Notes: generated by a model from the sequence alone, not told the origin. A DNA stretch of 64,000 nt from Paraspadella gotoi (GCA_051294375.1 CM119263.1:23648762-23712761), one strand, 5' to 3'; numbered from the stretch's first letter, positions 27,687 through 39,465 are shown. Made by a program: numbers and translations.

Positions 27687-30600
27687 AGATCCAAATCTCC
27701 GTCGCCGAGTCCAAATTCCAGTGGGACTTGACCCGACGCGAGATTCTCTACGCGATCATCGACAGCTTCATGACCGTCTACAAGACGATGCGTTCCCTCT
27801 CCGCCAACGCACTCGCCGTCGCCTTCGCTCTGGCCGACGAGGGTGCCCTCGAGCTGGAGGCACCCGCCGGAGCCGCCGAGGAGCAGGTTCAAATCTTCCG
27901 GGCCCCACCGTATAGTCGATGTGTGTCTGTAGGTTCATGCTATGGGGTAACTGTTCTGCAGCCAAAGGCTTAACCTATATGAAATTGGTACAATTAATAT
28001 AAAAATTATCCATTCATTTAATAAATAAGTATCTTGCCCTTAACTTTTGGCAGGCTTTGGTGGTTTAAGGCCTCCATCACTCTTACAAGATAATAACATA
28101 GCAGTATCCTACAAGTTTTCAATATATTATAGTATACAGATAGTATACTGTTTAGTATAGTATAGTAGACAGATTAGTACCCACCACTAAAAATTACAGT
28201 CTTATTCAGCTTGTCATAACAACTGAAGAAAAAAAGGAAAATATTTTCCTTTTTACTGTTTTTATCCACAAACGAATATGAAAATATTAAAATAAATTAA
28301 TGAAGGAAAAAAGTCATTCGATTTTTCTCTTCCTGACTCAGGACCTGTGGGAATATCTGGCTGCGCTGCTGGACGAGGAAGGCGATTGGGTGCCGCCTGA
28401 GGGTGAGGACAACTACCAGCACCTCACCCTAACCGGGTTCAATCTGGCCACCAAGCTGAAAGACCTGGTGGCCTCAAACTGGGGCCTGGAAATGAAGAAC
28501 GCCCAGGTGCTGATCAAGGGGAAGTTCACAAAGGGCTACACCATCATCTGCGCGCCGCATGTGGTCGTCGTTTCCTCTATTCACTATCCGATTTTCGAGT
28601 TCGACGATTTGAGGTTCGAAATTTCATTAATTGATCGAATGATAAATCAGACTTTGACAAAACTGATTCTTCCTTCACATTCAAGATCGAAGCACTCCAT
28701 GACGGCCCACTGCAAGGGGATCCAGTCCTACGTGACCGTCCTGGGTGACAAGGAATCTCAACTCGGCGACGAAGACGTCGTCTGGGTTCCGGAGGAGCAC
28801 ATCACCCAAGACTTCGACCACAAGATCATCCAGACCAAGGACGGGCGGATCAGGCTCATGCGCATGTTCTGCCCTTGCAACCTTCACTTCTACCAGGCGC
28901 GGGGTTTTTTTTTAAGCGAAAATCGTCTCTATTGATTTTTTTATGAGTTGCTTATTTTTTTCAGGTGAAGTTCTTCAGCATCAACGACCTGACGGAGGCG
29001 ACTTCGCTTGGATCCACGGAGAACGTTCAGGAGGCGATGCAGCACTTCCTCGAAAACCCCGCCGACATGGGTATCTCCATATCCGAAGGTGTGGCGCGAG
29101 AATAAAATGATTCTACAGAATCTGATATATTTTCTTTATTATCATTTGAAAATAATTTTAGGTCATAAGTTGTGTAGTGAAAAAGATGAATGAAACGAGA
29201 AAAATTTCTTTAAAGAACCCATCGAGTTTCGACGTGGCTCACCCTCCAGGCACCCCTGATCTCACCATCTCTATCTTCTTCCGTCATATCTTCGTCCGCT
29301 CCTCGGGCTACGGCCTCAAGATCTTCGTCGACGTCCTCGAGAACGTCTTGCTCGACGTCCCCGCCTCGATCAAAGCCGCGAGGGCTCAGGCGAGGACCAT
29401 GTGCATTTTTTAAATTACTAACAAACCTTTACGACTAACGTTATCTACGTTTGTTTTGTAATTCGTCTTTGAATTTCGTTGTTTATTTTTTTAATTGAAA
29501 AAAGCTTTTTTTTATTATTTATAATTATATTTCGATCGTAATATCTGTTCTGTGCTTTTTTTGCGGTTTCGGTGTAGTTCATTTTATTTCATTTCCCTCG
29601 TATCCGTTTTTTTTTTTCTTCGCACGGCGTGATCCGGGTGAAGTTCACTTTTCAATGTCAAGGCCGATGTGAGGTTTTCGGAGAACAACAACAACAACAT
29701 CGACCTACGCCACACCCCCACTCTCTTTCTCGCAGGAGCACGACATGAAGATCAAGTTTCACCTTCACTCGGAGAATAACATCGTTCACGCGATTCACTA
29801 CCAGCAGGCGGCGCTGCGCAAGAAGCTGGCGGAGCTTTACGAGTTGCACCAGAAACTCTACTTTTATAAGATCGAGATGAAGGCTTTCATGGAACGAGAG
29901 ATGTTGACGAAAGAAGGAGAGGAAGAGATTGAAAAGTTCGGTGAGGATCGAGATCAGTCCGTTCTTCGTTTTAGTTTTTATAGACAAGCTTGTTTTTATT
30001 TTAAAATAAGTGGAACTATATGTAAATAGTCCAATAATGCAATTACGCGTCATTGCGATGTTCACTAAAATAATGACAAACTTTAACAGAATGACACAGT
30101 TGACATAATTGACATAAATTATCAATAATCATAAACAATGACTCCAATGGCTTTGCATGTTTCGTGTAATATTTCTAGAAAAGGAAATCCACATGCTGGG
30201 AAAACGCATCGCGGCCAAAGTCGACGTCCTCGACGCGATGGTGAGATGCTACCGCGAGATGGTGCTGGTCCATCACCGTCTCGCCCGCGCGAGTAGGAAG
30301 ATGGAGAAGGGACAGGAGAACATGGATATTATCCAGAGGTGAAAAGAGGAGGAGAGCTTATAATCAGAACTAAGGATACCGTTTATTTCTTTTTGCTTCA
30401 GAATTAGAGGCAGCATAATCCAACCACTTGTTTACAAACTAATATTTTTTTTAAAAACATGAAAAATACATGTACTAATACATAAAAACTCAATGCTTCA
30501 GAATAAAAAAAAAATATTTGCCTTTTTTTACGTATTAATTTATGTTACAAATTATTTAAAAAATATAAATTAAAATCGACGCAGATTTGAGATGGCTATG

Positions 30601-32236
30601 AAGGACATGAAGGTCTACTTCCACAGCAATGATGGAGAGCAAGAGATCGCCAAAGTCAAGGCCCAACGCTTCTTCCTGCACCAGGTCAGGTCTAGTCAGA
30701 AAAGAAACAACATAACTCAAAAACAATAACGTTCTCCAATCGACTTAGGATCGAAACGCGGACAACTCGGGTCGCATCGAGGTCACCGTGGGTCCCGTTT
30801 CCTTGGACAACCCCAAGCCCGGCGCCTGCTTCAAAAAAGTCTTCCAGCCCGACCCGGATGTACGGCACGGAGAAGAGGATTGACCGTAATAATTACTGGA
30901 ATGGATCGCCGACTGATCTCTCTCTCTCTCTCACCCCGTTTCCTGATCAGGCGGTCACCTCCATCGGGACTTTCTTCCGGATGATCTTCAAGACGCTGGC
31001 GCCCGTCAACGGGATCAAAACTTTTCAACAGGTTCTTTTTTTTCTTTTGGGTTTTATTATCATAAAAAAAAATTGCAACGAAAAAAGCATTTTTTGTAAC
31101 ACAAAATATTAACTAAATATTATAATTACAAAATAATAACTAATTACAATCACTAGAAAACATTAACAAATTTTTTTTCATTACAAAATATTGACTAAAA
31201 TTAATAATTACTATCCTTACCAAATGTCATGCGTTTCAGATCGAATTTGTGTTGAATCCTTGCGAGCTCAACATTCAGATGTCCTTCGTGAAATCCTTGA
31301 TCGCTATCTTTTCACTGAAGAAGGGGTAAGTTCGTTTAGTTGATAACATTATTACTTTCCGTATTTATTAACTGGACGTATACTACATTATCCGCAGAAA
31401 GAAGAACGACCGCAAGGATAAGAAGGGCGAAGAGGAGTCGTCTTCCTCGTTGACCGAGAGCGACAAATTCGAATCGGGGACGATGGGTGCAGTGGAGGAA
31501 CACTACAAGCTCATGGGGGAAAGGTGGGGATCGGGGGGATCGGTGATTTGATGATTGTGATATATAATTTAATGGAATATACAGATTTTTTTTTCTTGTT
31601 TTGAATGATTTAATTGATTTAATTGTTTTATTGATTGATTAACTTGTTATTTCTATTCCATGACTGATTAATCGATTGATTGATTGATTGATCGATTTCT
31701 TCATCCTCCAGAGCCAACGCCGTAGTGAGCATCATCTCCTTGAAGGTGAACCAAGTTGATCTTCGTCTCAGCTTCAAAGTCGAACACAATTCCGAGCGAC
31801 TTCACACTTTTCCCATCGACGTCAAAGTAAAAAGATGCAATGGAAATGGAATCCATCGACCAAAACTTTGATTGACATCAGTGAGAACTGCACCCCTTTC
31901 TCAAGGATTGGCACTTTCGCCTCCCAGCCTACGAAAAGAACCAGATCCTGTGCACGCCGAGCGAATTGATGAAAGACTTCAAGAAGTTCGCCATCGTCAA
32001 GATCCTCAAGCAAATTCCGCTGGTATCGACTTTTAATCGTTTCCCAACGCTGCTGGCGGTGCCGCGGCCGCTGCTGCCGTCACAATAACAATTATAACGT
32101 TTACTCTTTTCAGCATTTGGTGAAGATCAAACCGGAATCGAAACCCATAGAGGAGATGGACGACGACGAGAAGATCGTTCTTCTCTTCGGTAACGACGCT
32201 CTCGAGAATCTCGATCACCTAGAACCGATATTGTAG
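5285..32236 (+). CDS. BLTP2: Hobbit/BLTP2 (KIAA0100, FMP27 family) bridge-like lipid transfer protein
   Basis: This is a giant rod-shaped protein that, in known relatives, carries bulk lipid at ER-plasma membrane contacts. Exons: 5285-5451, 5653-6191, 6422-6849, 7105-7260, 8257-8507, 10739-10890, 10985-11024, 11180-11269, 11341-12308, 12855-13225, 13394-14039, 14602-14846, 14970-15170, 15403-15757, 16007-16143, 16212-16421, 22501-22806, 23018-23200, 24239-24453, 24534-24607, 24797-25041, 25388-25617, 25897-26071, 27689-27886, 28342-28613, 28686-28896, 28965-29070, 29250-29389, 29736-29940, 30179-30338, 30585-30684, 30749-30859, 30951-31031, 31240-31325, 31398-31523, 31712-31826, 31906-32022, 32114-32236. 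They sum to 8535 nt (2844 residues; human about 2235). Anchors to the family are an N-terminal membrane segment, [10 protein letters not shown] (the GFWDK-domain core, human PLPWWDKSR), [19 protein letters not shown] (human FKGDLDINVRTASKYDDC), a coiled coil at 29736-30338 and a C-terminal IVKILKQ-type helix. The excess length is mostly a disordered insert encoded at 10739-12308. Four introns use GC donors. Some boundaries, especially 6191/6422 and 25897, are chosen by phase. Confidence 0.9.
7425..7492. repeat. dispersed repeat, copy 1 (partner at 8890)
   Basis: About 68 bp of hobbit intron ending in AAACTGAACTGTTACTGC recur in diverged form at 8890-8957 in the next intron. No terminal repeats are evident. 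It is an old interspersed fragment. Confidence 0.45.
8775..8820. repeat. solo arm of the foldback element found at 18190-18540
   Basis: This stretch contains ACAAGTTTGAGCAAACAATG and continues through a CCTACGATAATT-like segment. It matches one arm of the large inverted repeat in the CBS intron. Only one arm is present here, so it is a truncated or recombined copy. Confidence 0.45.
8890..8957. repeat. dispersed repeat, copy 2
   Basis: This is a diverged copy of the 7425 repeat, best conserved over GACTGAACTGTTACTGC, in the same orientation. Confidence 0.4.
8983..9067. repeat. near-perfect inverted repeat with 39-40 bp arms
   Basis: The left arm starts TAGGAATAACATTTTTGTG. The right arm ends CACAAAAACTGTTATTCCTA. 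A 6-base spacer (TAGTTC) separates them and only one or two positions mismatch. The transcript of this hobbit intron would form a long hairpin. It is probably a small foldback MITE. Confidence 0.7.
9165..9485. repeat. AT-rich minisatellite, unit about 18-20 bp
   Basis: Degenerate tandem copies of a unit like TAATTTTTTCAACTTGCA fill about 320 bp. Because 18 is a multiple of three, the array yields a false 103-residue Phe/Asn/Leu-rich frame. It lies in a hobbit intron. Confidence 0.8.
9624..9941 (+). mobile_element. non-autonomous Helentron-like element, copy A
   Basis: This copy shares order and sequence with copies at 14200 and 18596. It runs from CCATTTAAACTCATTT, through a CAATCACGAGTAA block, a GACAGATAGACGGA-type tetranucleotide patch and GATGTTCTGACATGATTTAAG, to a terminal hairpin (ATCTGCTGATAAGCAGAT) followed by ACTAAAAA. 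A central ACAG/ACGG microsatellite plus a 3' hairpin is typical of Helentron-derived elements (DINE-1 and pearl-like). No transposase is encoded. Confidence 0.6.
10739..12308 (+). other. hobbit region encoding a long disordered insert
   Basis: Hobbit exons 10739-10890, 10985-11024 (40 nt), 11180-11269 and 11341-12308 encode about 415 residues. After the first 40 or so, the chain is Asn/Ser/Lys/Gln-rich, with no hydrophobic core and runs such as [18 protein letters not shown]. Human KIAA0100 has no comparable segment that I know of. Codon usage is more AT-rich in the Asn-rich part than in neighbouring exons. It looks like a lineage-specific, natively unstructured loop between structured repeat blocks. 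Confidence 0.7.
12697..12797. repeat. (CT)n microsatellite in hobbit intron
   Basis: This is a CT array of about 100 bp with CCT interruptions, 57 bp upstream of the 3' splice site at 12855. Confidence 0.97.
14041..14121. repeat. (GAAA)n microsatellite abutting a splice donor
   Basis: About 20 GAAA units begin two bases into the intron whose GT donor is at 14040. The donor itself reads GTGAGAAAGAAAG, so positions +3 onward are part of the array. Expansion or contraction would occur right at the U1 binding site. Confidence 0.95.
14200..14573 (+). mobile_element. non-autonomous Helentron-like element, copy B
   Basis: This copy is fuller than A. It shares an upstream block (AAAAAGAAAAAGAAGCATAA) with copy C, then the CATTTAAACTCATTTCC block. 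A clear ACAG/ACGG array follows (GACGGACAGACAGACGGATG), then GGACCGACGGACCGACAAAG. The terminal hairpin pairs CCGGA..ATCTGCT with AGCAGAT.CCGG and is followed at once by CTAAAAAC. It lies in the hobbit intron between exons 14039 and 14602. Confidence 0.65.
16697..19592 (-). CDS. CBS: cystathionine beta-synthase, two exons, nested in a hobbit intron
   Basis: The enzyme condenses serine and homocysteine to cystathionine using PLP, the first step of transsulfuration. Exons 19592-19168 and 17882-16697 join in frame ([10 protein letters not shown]) to give 536 residues; human has 551. The heme axial pair is kept at the human spacing, Cys in SKCRW and His 13 residues later. The PLP lysine is in [11 protein letters not shown], with phosphate and carboxylate loops in [10 protein letters not shown] and [10 protein letters not shown] and a serine in GGSSGS. 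Two C-terminal CBS (Bateman) motifs follow ([11 protein letters not shown].. and ERFVVVGE..), the AdoMet-responsive module. The human CPGC redox pair reads CPGV here, so the second Cys is gone. The start was chosen at [10 protein letters not shown]; an in-frame upstream extension lacks family similarity. The whole gene lies antisense in the hobbit intron 16422-22500. The CBS intron holds two mobile-element remnants. Confidence 0.95.
18190..18540. mobile_element. foldback element with about 115-bp inverted arms
   Basis: Left arm (about 18194-18305) and right arm (about 18415-18530) are reverse complements with few differences. Shared landmarks are TCAGTCATTTGAACAAGTTTG and CCCACGA.CATTATCGGTAA. 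The 110-bp middle is almost pure TTAA/TTTA. No transposase is present. It sits in the CBS intron directly upstream of Helentron-like copy C. Confidence 0.75.
18596..19119 (+). mobile_element. non-autonomous Helentron-like element, copy C, with internal duplication
   Basis: This copy belongs to the family of A and B. The block CCATTTAAACTCATTTCCAC through the GAGTAATT segment occurs twice in tandem (about 18660-18790 and 18807-18930), so it has an internal duplication. It continues through GACGGACGGACGGACATCG, a 20-T run and GATGTTCTGACATGAT, and ends in the hairpin GTCGG(G)ATCTGCTGATAAGCAGATCCGAC followed by TAAAAA. It lies inside the CBS intron. Confidence 0.65.
19593..22500. other. hobbit intron left of exon 22501, CBS 5' flank
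   Basis: The CBS promoter must lie in this AT-rich stretch, but I see no TATA box or CpG-like island next to the CBS start. Apart from the inverted repeat at 21.7 kb I see no exon on either strand. Long poly-A/T tracts and ATC repeats (around 21125) are present. Confidence 0.5.
21695..21865. mobile_element. MITE-like inverted repeat
   Basis: The left arm starts TCGGAAGCCCCCAAAGCCAA. The right arm, ending GGCTTTGGGGGCTTCCGA, is its reverse complement. Both arms also share GGGCATTACAGGCAA or its complement, with the left arm carrying a roughly 20-bp insertion. The element lies in the large hobbit intron. No coding capacity. Confidence 0.6.
23923..24006. repeat. (GA)n microsatellite in hobbit intron
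   Basis: This is a GA array of about 84 bp with one phase break, inside the GC-AG intron 23201-24238. Confidence 0.97.
26091..26163 (-). tRNA. tRNA-Arg (anticodon TCT), antisense in hobbit intron
   Basis: A 73-nt cloverleaf without intron. The acceptor pairs GCCCCTG with CAGGGGT (terminal G-T wobble), the D-arm contains TGGCCTAACGGATAAGGC, the anticodon loop is CTTCTAA giving TCT, and the T-arm is GCGGGTTCGAGTCCCGC. A and B boxes are intact, so it should be transcribed by Pol III. It starts only 19 bases after the hobbit 5' splice site at 26072 and runs against the host gene. Confidence 0.93.
27424..27496 (-). tRNA. tRNA-Arg (anticodon TCT), second copy
   Basis: This is a second 73-nt tRNA-Arg(TCT) in the same hobbit intron and orientation. 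The acceptor is GCCCTTG with CAAGGGT. Compared with the first copy, one C-G pair has become T-A by matched changes on both strands of the stem, so folding is preserved. Other differences are single changes in the D and T arms. A duplicated gene under selection is the simplest reading. Confidence 0.93.
27606..27687. repeat. (CT)n microsatellite forming a 3' splice site
   Basis: This is a CT array of about 80 bp that runs directly into CTCAG of the hobbit acceptor at 27689. It therefore is the polypyrimidine tract of that exon. Confidence 0.96.
27979..28122. repeat. interspersed repeat, copy 1 (partner at 54168)
   Basis: This block runs from ATGAAATTGGTACAATTAAT through TTAATAAATAAG to ACAAGATAAT..CATAGCAG. 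The same landmarks recur in order at 54168-54283, in an intron of the kinase gene. It is a shared mobile-element fragment of unknown class. Confidence 0.5.
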
Positions 32237-32555
32237 TACGCTTAAGTCAGAAAGATACTGTGCGATATTTTATAAGAAATATTATTGTGCCGTTATTAGA
32301 AGATTGTTCTTCTCTTCGGTAAAGACGCTCTCAACAATCTCGATCAACCTAGACCAATATTGTACGACGCTTAAGTCAGAAAGATACTGTGCGATATTTT
32401 ATAAGAAATATATTGTGCCGTTATTAGAAGATTGTTCTTCTCTTCAGTAAAGACATTCTCGACAATCTCGATCGACCTAGACCGATATTATACGACGCTT
32501 AAGTCAGAAAGATACTGTGCGATATTTTTATAAGAAATATTTTGTGCCGTTATTA
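32171..32555 (+). repeat. tandem triplication of the hobbit stop-codon region
   Basis: A unit of 128-129 bp occurs three times. It begins AAGATCGTTCTTCTCTTCGG (in the last hobbit exon) and ends near GTGCCGTTATTAG. Copies start at 32171, 32300 and 32428. The first carries the genuine last 21 codons and the stop. The other two lie in the 3' UTR, keep most of the coding-like sequence, and have a one-base insertion after GATC that would shift the frame. Confidence 0.85.
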
Positions 32556-33292
32556 ACCATGAATATAACTTATAAATTGTAGGAAGCTCATTGCCATCGA
32601 GGTAGTTGGGAGTAGGCAGATGGGAGGAAAAAGGGTATACTTTTTTAATATCCATAAACTAGTAATTTAATTAACCATTGAAATTTATCTGGGGCCAGTT
32701 TTTCAATATAGATTATAGAATCTAAATCCATAAGTCATGGCATAAGTTAACAACTGACCGGCGAAACAAAAGATCACTATTTTGACTAGCGCGACCTCTG
32801 TCGATGGCGAAGCTAAAAAGTGCCGGTTCCATCAATTGTGTCCCTTGTCACTTTTCGTGTTTTGAAAAACACAGCTCTCCGTCTTCGCTCTAAAATTGTC
32901 ATAAAAACTATATTTTATTTTGACTTTGGATAATCTTCCTTTCTACTTTTAGCTCTCAGACAGTTTATGTTTGTGAACGACCGTTCAAATTTCTCTTCGC
33001 TACCAAATATTCAAATGAATCTTACGCGAGTCAGTTTCGTTGTTGGTTTGGTTAATATCTCGTTCCTTTATTTTTTTATAAATAAACTCTGCTGTGTTTG
33101 AAAATATAATACGATTGGCACCCATATATTTGTGAGGTGGCTTTGTTATCTTTTCGTTTATCTTTAGTTTACTTGGTATTACAGTAATTACTGTATCCTT
33201 TTTCGGATATTTTATGTAATATCATTACCTAATAGTACTTTCGGTTAAACGGATCTAATTTTGAATAAAATACAATCTACGCGGCAATCGCC
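32556..33292. other. hobbit-HP1 intergenic interval
   Basis: This interval is AT-rich with no supported exon. AATAAA at about 33079 could be a polyadenylation signal for hobbit. The HP1 promoter should lie in the right half, but no TATA box or CpG-rich patch stands out. Confidence 0.4.
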
Positions 33293-34595
<1,303 letters not shown>

Positions 34596-35338
34596 AAATG
34601 GGAACGAGTTCCTCGTCAATGGAAATGTCAGAATTTATCGATACAAACTTTATTTTAATAGAACTGAAGTATTTCTTGTCTTGGACTTGACAAAATGTTC
34701 ATCGATGAAGGAGCATTCTTCTATCGTTGTATTTATTAGTAAATATTGATTAAAACCTCCCCTGACTACCCCCTCCGATTCTAATTTTTAACTTCACTTT
34801 TTTTTGGACTTTCGAATCCTTAGTTTGTGTCATTATATAATAATTTATTAAATAAATGGTATTTATTTGCTTTTATTTAGGTCTATGCGGGAATGGTCGT
34901 TAGGTTTCTAGAGTAGAATTTTTTTGGTATTTTTTTAAAAAATATTTGCTTTCTTTAGATCTCGACGGAAGAGAAGACTTATAATACATAATTTAAAAAA
35001 TCTCATGGCAATTACTTTATCATTTGTAATTTAAATACTATCTTTTCTTTATCAGTATTTTTTGTCCACTGGCTTTTTAGGGATGCATTCCATCCACAAG
35101 TTTCCATTGACCATCTCTAAGTTTGTATCCATGTTGCGTGCCTTGTTCCATTCCGAGATGGAATTTTGACAATTTTGTTGGCTCCATTCCGATTTTTTTT
35201 GTCGTTGTTTACCTAAAAAATAAATATATGATTTTATAAATGTCTTTGTTTTTAAATTTCCTAACGGGTGATAATTGAAGATAATTTTCTTTGCTCAGAG
35301 ATTCGAATGTTTGTGAGCGAGGGAGTGGGAAGAACGAG

Positions 35339-35424
<86 letters not shown>

Positions 35425-36206
35425 GAGAGAGAGAGAGAGTGAGAGAGAGAGATGACGAGAGTGAGTGAGAGATGAGAGTGAGAGAGAGAGAGAGTGAGAG
35501 AGAGAGATGAAAAGGTTGCGACATTTGGGGTTCCGCAATTATATCAAATATCCTCGGTGAAGGAGTAATCTAGATCAAGAAAAAATATCTCATCGAGACG
35601 ACGACGACAACGAAAACTACAACGACAAAGACGCCGTGAGAGAAAACCAGGTGAGAGAGAGAGAGAGAGAGAGAGGCTCTGGGAGAAAAGAGACGACGAT
35701 TATATTTCCTCTTCCATCGACGTCGTCGATGGGGACGAAAAGATGCGTTGTAGAAACGAGTGGAAAGAAAAATGATAATCAAAATTTTATTAGATATTAA
35801 AGATTCCAAATACCCTGTGATGGATAATCACGTCTTAAAGTACAAATCTGACTGTGAGTTTTGGTGACCCATCTCCTTTACTCAAGAAACTCTTCCTCAT
35901 CCTTGCCACCCCTCGAGAAATTAATGGGACGAAGATACATTCTTTTCCCTTTCACTTTCCTTTCATATTTCTCCGCGTCTTGATTTCCCTCCCCAATTTT
36001 TTTCCATTTCCCGATCGAACGCTTCTTTTTTCTTCGACCAATCAAGAAGGACTATTCCTTCTCGACCAATGACTAGCCGACTTTCAACGTTTTTCGACGT
36101 CAAAAAGTGCCGCTCTCATTCTTGCCGCGGATGGCGCCGGGAAAAACCAAAGGCTCCCTGAGAGAAATGGAGAGAGAGAGAGAGAGACAGAGAGAGAGAG
36201 AGAGAC

Positions 36207-36250
<44 letters not shown>

Positions 36251-37250
36251 ACATTAGAGCATTAATTAGCGTTTCGTCTTCGTTGATGGCTCTATTAGTT
36301 ATTGGAATGTTTTTTTTTTCTTTTTTTAAAGAGTTGAGATAATTTTTTAAAAAAGAGTTAAGATGATCAGTTTTTGGCTTCTTTTCGGTCTGATCTTTCT
36401 TTATCTTCGACGTTTAATTCTTTCTCTTTCTTTTTTTTACCGAAACGTCGTTGTTTTGATAAAGGATCGAATAACTCGATGGATTTGGTTATTTTTGTAT
36501 ATTTGTTGATTTTTGTTTTAATCAAAAAGCGAATTTCACCGAATGAAATGGAATCGCACATGAACTTTCAACAAAGTAGGAAATTGATAAGGAAATGAAA
36601 ATATTATATACAGGAAATTAAATATAAATTATTTTGGAAATTGGCTGGAAAGAGAGGAAAAACACTTTCTTTCTCTGTTTTCCTTGTTCTTCGATTTTTC
36701 TTCTTAAAAACTTGGGGATTTTTTTTCCATCTTCCAAAGAGAGCCACGTGTCAAAGAACCATTTATAATAACCGGGTTATGTTTTTCAATTTCCCTCTTC
36801 GTTATTTTTAGCGCACCTGCTCCGCTTGGATTTGGAGATACCGGGTCTTTTATATAAGCTAAGAGAAAATCAAAAAGCTAATATAATATTTTTATATTCA
36901 ATTTTAATACAATATTTCATATTTTGATATGATTTAGAAAATATATAATAATACAATATAGAAATTACATCTAAAATCTCTCTCCTCTCTCTCTCTTTAA
37001 AACGTTACACAAAGGCTTAAATCAGTAAAAAACAATTTCCATAATGTGAATTAGGCTTGCTTCACAACCAAGTTGTGAAGTCAATAAACGAGCTCAGCAA
37101 TATTTTCTACTATTTTTTTAACACTTACATACAGAAATCAGTGAAAACTTAAAAATCAACATGAATCATAGTACAGGTCAATGTCTATCATGGGTTAATC
37201 GTATTTTTCTCAGTAAGCAAATGAATCTAAGAGAATAGAGCTAGTAGTAT
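34596..37250. other. repeat-rich interval downstream of HP1
   Basis: This interval holds the HP1 3' UTR, GA arrays at about 35345-35512, 35650-35674 and 36170-36244, and AT-rich DNA. I found no exon that I can support. Confidence 0.45.
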
Positions 37251-37261
37251 AGGTCCAAAGG

Positions 37262-37420
37262 GGCGGAGACGCCGGCGAGAGGTTCGAAGTCCCGCGCCAC
37301 CTGTTGGCCTCGCCCTCCGTCCCCCCTCCGGCCTCCGCTCCGCGAGAAACTCGAACTCGGCCTGCCCGATTTTCTTCCGAAGGCCGCAGGCAACAAAATT
37401 TTCATATTTCATATTTGCCC
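37262..37420 (-). other. possible minus-strand terminal exon
   Basis: A GC-rich island reads on the minus strand as a frame containing FGRKSGRPSSSFSRSGG and ending QQVARDFEPLAGVSAPLDLYY then a stop at about 37248. The composition resembles known exons in the window, but no good acceptor sits at its start and I recognise no family. It may be the end of a minus-strand gene in this gene-poor block. Confidence 0.25.
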
Positions 37421-37461
37421 TTGGACGCCCCCTACCTCACCCCCAACTCGCCCCTCACCGC

Positions 37462-37528
<67 letters not shown>

Positions 37529-38006
37529 CTTCTCTCGTTCTCTCTCTCTCTGAATATTATTCAACATTCGCAATTCCCAACTGACCCCGCCCCGTTTTCA
37601 CAAATTTGAGTAGGAGATTATTTTTCTGGACAGAGTTATTTTTTTCATTTAATCGCCAATGTTTGTTTTGGAAAACCACTGCACGAGACTAACCGTGAGC
37701 CCGTGAATGTCTCCCTATTTGCCCAAGTTTAATAGATATGCCTCAATATGGCTTGGTGTGCTCAGAAATGCCCTAATATGCGAGAAATTTTCATAATCGT
37801 CGCCTAATTTTTTTTTTCTTCTGCCTGGAATTTCACGCGGCGAAGGATTAGGGAGGAGTCTCGGCCAAGACGAAAGAAAAAAAAAAGAAAGGAAAAAGAA
37901 AAGAATTGCGAAAATATGAAAATATGAAAAATTCCGAAAGAAGCTTGAGAAGAAAAAGTCTCGAAAATTGCTCGAGGGGGAACCAAGCACCCTTTGTCTT
38001 TCAATT

Positions 38007-38074
<68 letters not shown>

Positions 38075-38712
38075 ACGGGTGGAGGGGAATCGTTATTAAG
38101 TGTTAATAATGCATCTGCCGACGCGACGGGAGGGCGCTGACGTTAATAGCCTTAACCGATGAATCGAAACGATTTTCGAATTTGTTATCGAACCAAGAAA
38201 TCTATCTCGATCGCTCTTTGGCGAATTGTTTAAAATGTTTTCCTAGTTAATTTTGTTTGTCAGCCGGTGGTTGAGACAGAAACGATGACGGGCAAGACGG
38301 ACGTCGCAGCTGCGTGCGCGAAAACTCTTCGACGGAGAACCAGGCTATGAATGATAGTATGATAGTATGATAGTATGATAATATGAACTTATAAATATAG
38401 AGCTACAATATTGATTGGTTAAGTAAAGAGTTGGAGATACATGCTGGTCGCGTTTTTAAAAAAAAATCGTACTTAAAAATGTTCAATCGATTCAAAGATA
38501 ATATTTCATAATTGTTTAACAACCTTTTCTCGACCTCCTCGGTTGGAGCCTAATAATATTTTAATAACCTTTTTTAGATTTGAAAAAAAAAAAAACTTAA
38601 AAAAAAAAAGAAAAAAATCTCGAGCCGTTTTGACACGTTTTAATCTTTGTCATAACAATACTACGGGCCTCGCATACCATATTTAAGATGTTTATTTTTG
38701 TGTGACGGCTTA

Positions 38713-38840
38713 AACATGGTAGTGATCGTCGTCATCGTCGTCGTCGTCGTCGTCGGCCCAGGTGTTGGACCGCCTGCCCTCGCGCAGGTCCGTCCCATCG
38801 AGCACCAGATTGAGAATATGAACGCTCTTTTTCATCGTCG
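38713..38840 (-). other. possible minus-strand terminal exon with poly-Asp tail
   Basis: On the minus strand a frame reads SVHILNLVLDGTDLREGRR, then SNTWA, a run of ten Asp, HYHV and a stop (TAA). The Asp run comes from a (GAC)n repeat. A second frame just upstream (about 38880-39010, minus) contains PKTSGRVRGTSSPAEPRR and could be the preceding exon. No known family is recognised. It could be the end of the secreted-protein gene further right, or a separate gene. Confidence 0.35.
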
Positions 38841-39329
38841 TCGTCGTCGTCGTTCGCAGATGTTCATTTTTTTCGTCGAGTTTTTGTCAACGGAGTCCAA
38901 CCCAAATATCCTGACGCCGAGGCTCGGCGGGCGACGACGTGCCGCGCACCCTTCCCGAGGTTTTAGGCGATGGACCGGGAGGGTCCCGGGGCGGGCGAGG
39001 AAAGGGTGAAGCCCTCTTCTTGGTCGACCCGGGGCTATTTTTGGAAAGGGAGGGGTGGGTCGCTGAAAGATGCTAGAGGATTTGAAAAATATTCCAATAC
39101 TTTCGATGCTTGGATTCGAGGGTGACTTCTAAAATGACCTCTAAAATGACCTCTAAAATGACCCCTGAATGTGTTTGAGATGGAGAGCAGATGGATGTGT
39201 TGCTTGGAAGCAAAGGTTTTTTTTGTTTGGAATGGTGAGAATTCGCATTCTTAGCCTTGGATCTTCGCCCCAAATAACCAATTACCGGATATGGCTGGAG
39301 AGTTTGCCAACGTTTCCGTTGTAATCTGA

Positions 39330-39465
39330 GTATCGGTTACTGCGTTGGAGTGTCCCGAGGGCGCTGGCTGCTGCTGTCCAGGTAACGGGGAGTTTGAATC
39401 CCCGAGACCCAAAATTCACTCGGCTGTGAGAGGGGAAGTGGGTTGAGTAAGTTACGGTTTAAAAT
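39330..39465. repeat. tRNA-like SINE fragment
   Basis: A weak tRNA-like head contains a B-box-like GAGTTTGAATCCCCGAG, followed by CTGTGAGAGGGGAAGTGGG. A similar layout appears at 56095-56240. No A/T-rich tail or target duplication was established. Confidence 0.3.

Noticed and set aside
29658-30125. 155-residue minus-strand frame
   Set aside because: It is the shadow of the hobbit coiled-coil exon 29736-29940. The plus-strand splice sites and family match decide.
35209-35538. Ser/Leu repeat proteins in several frames, here and at 12606, 23781, 41319, 55293
   Set aside because: All are translations of (CT)n or (GA)n microsatellites.
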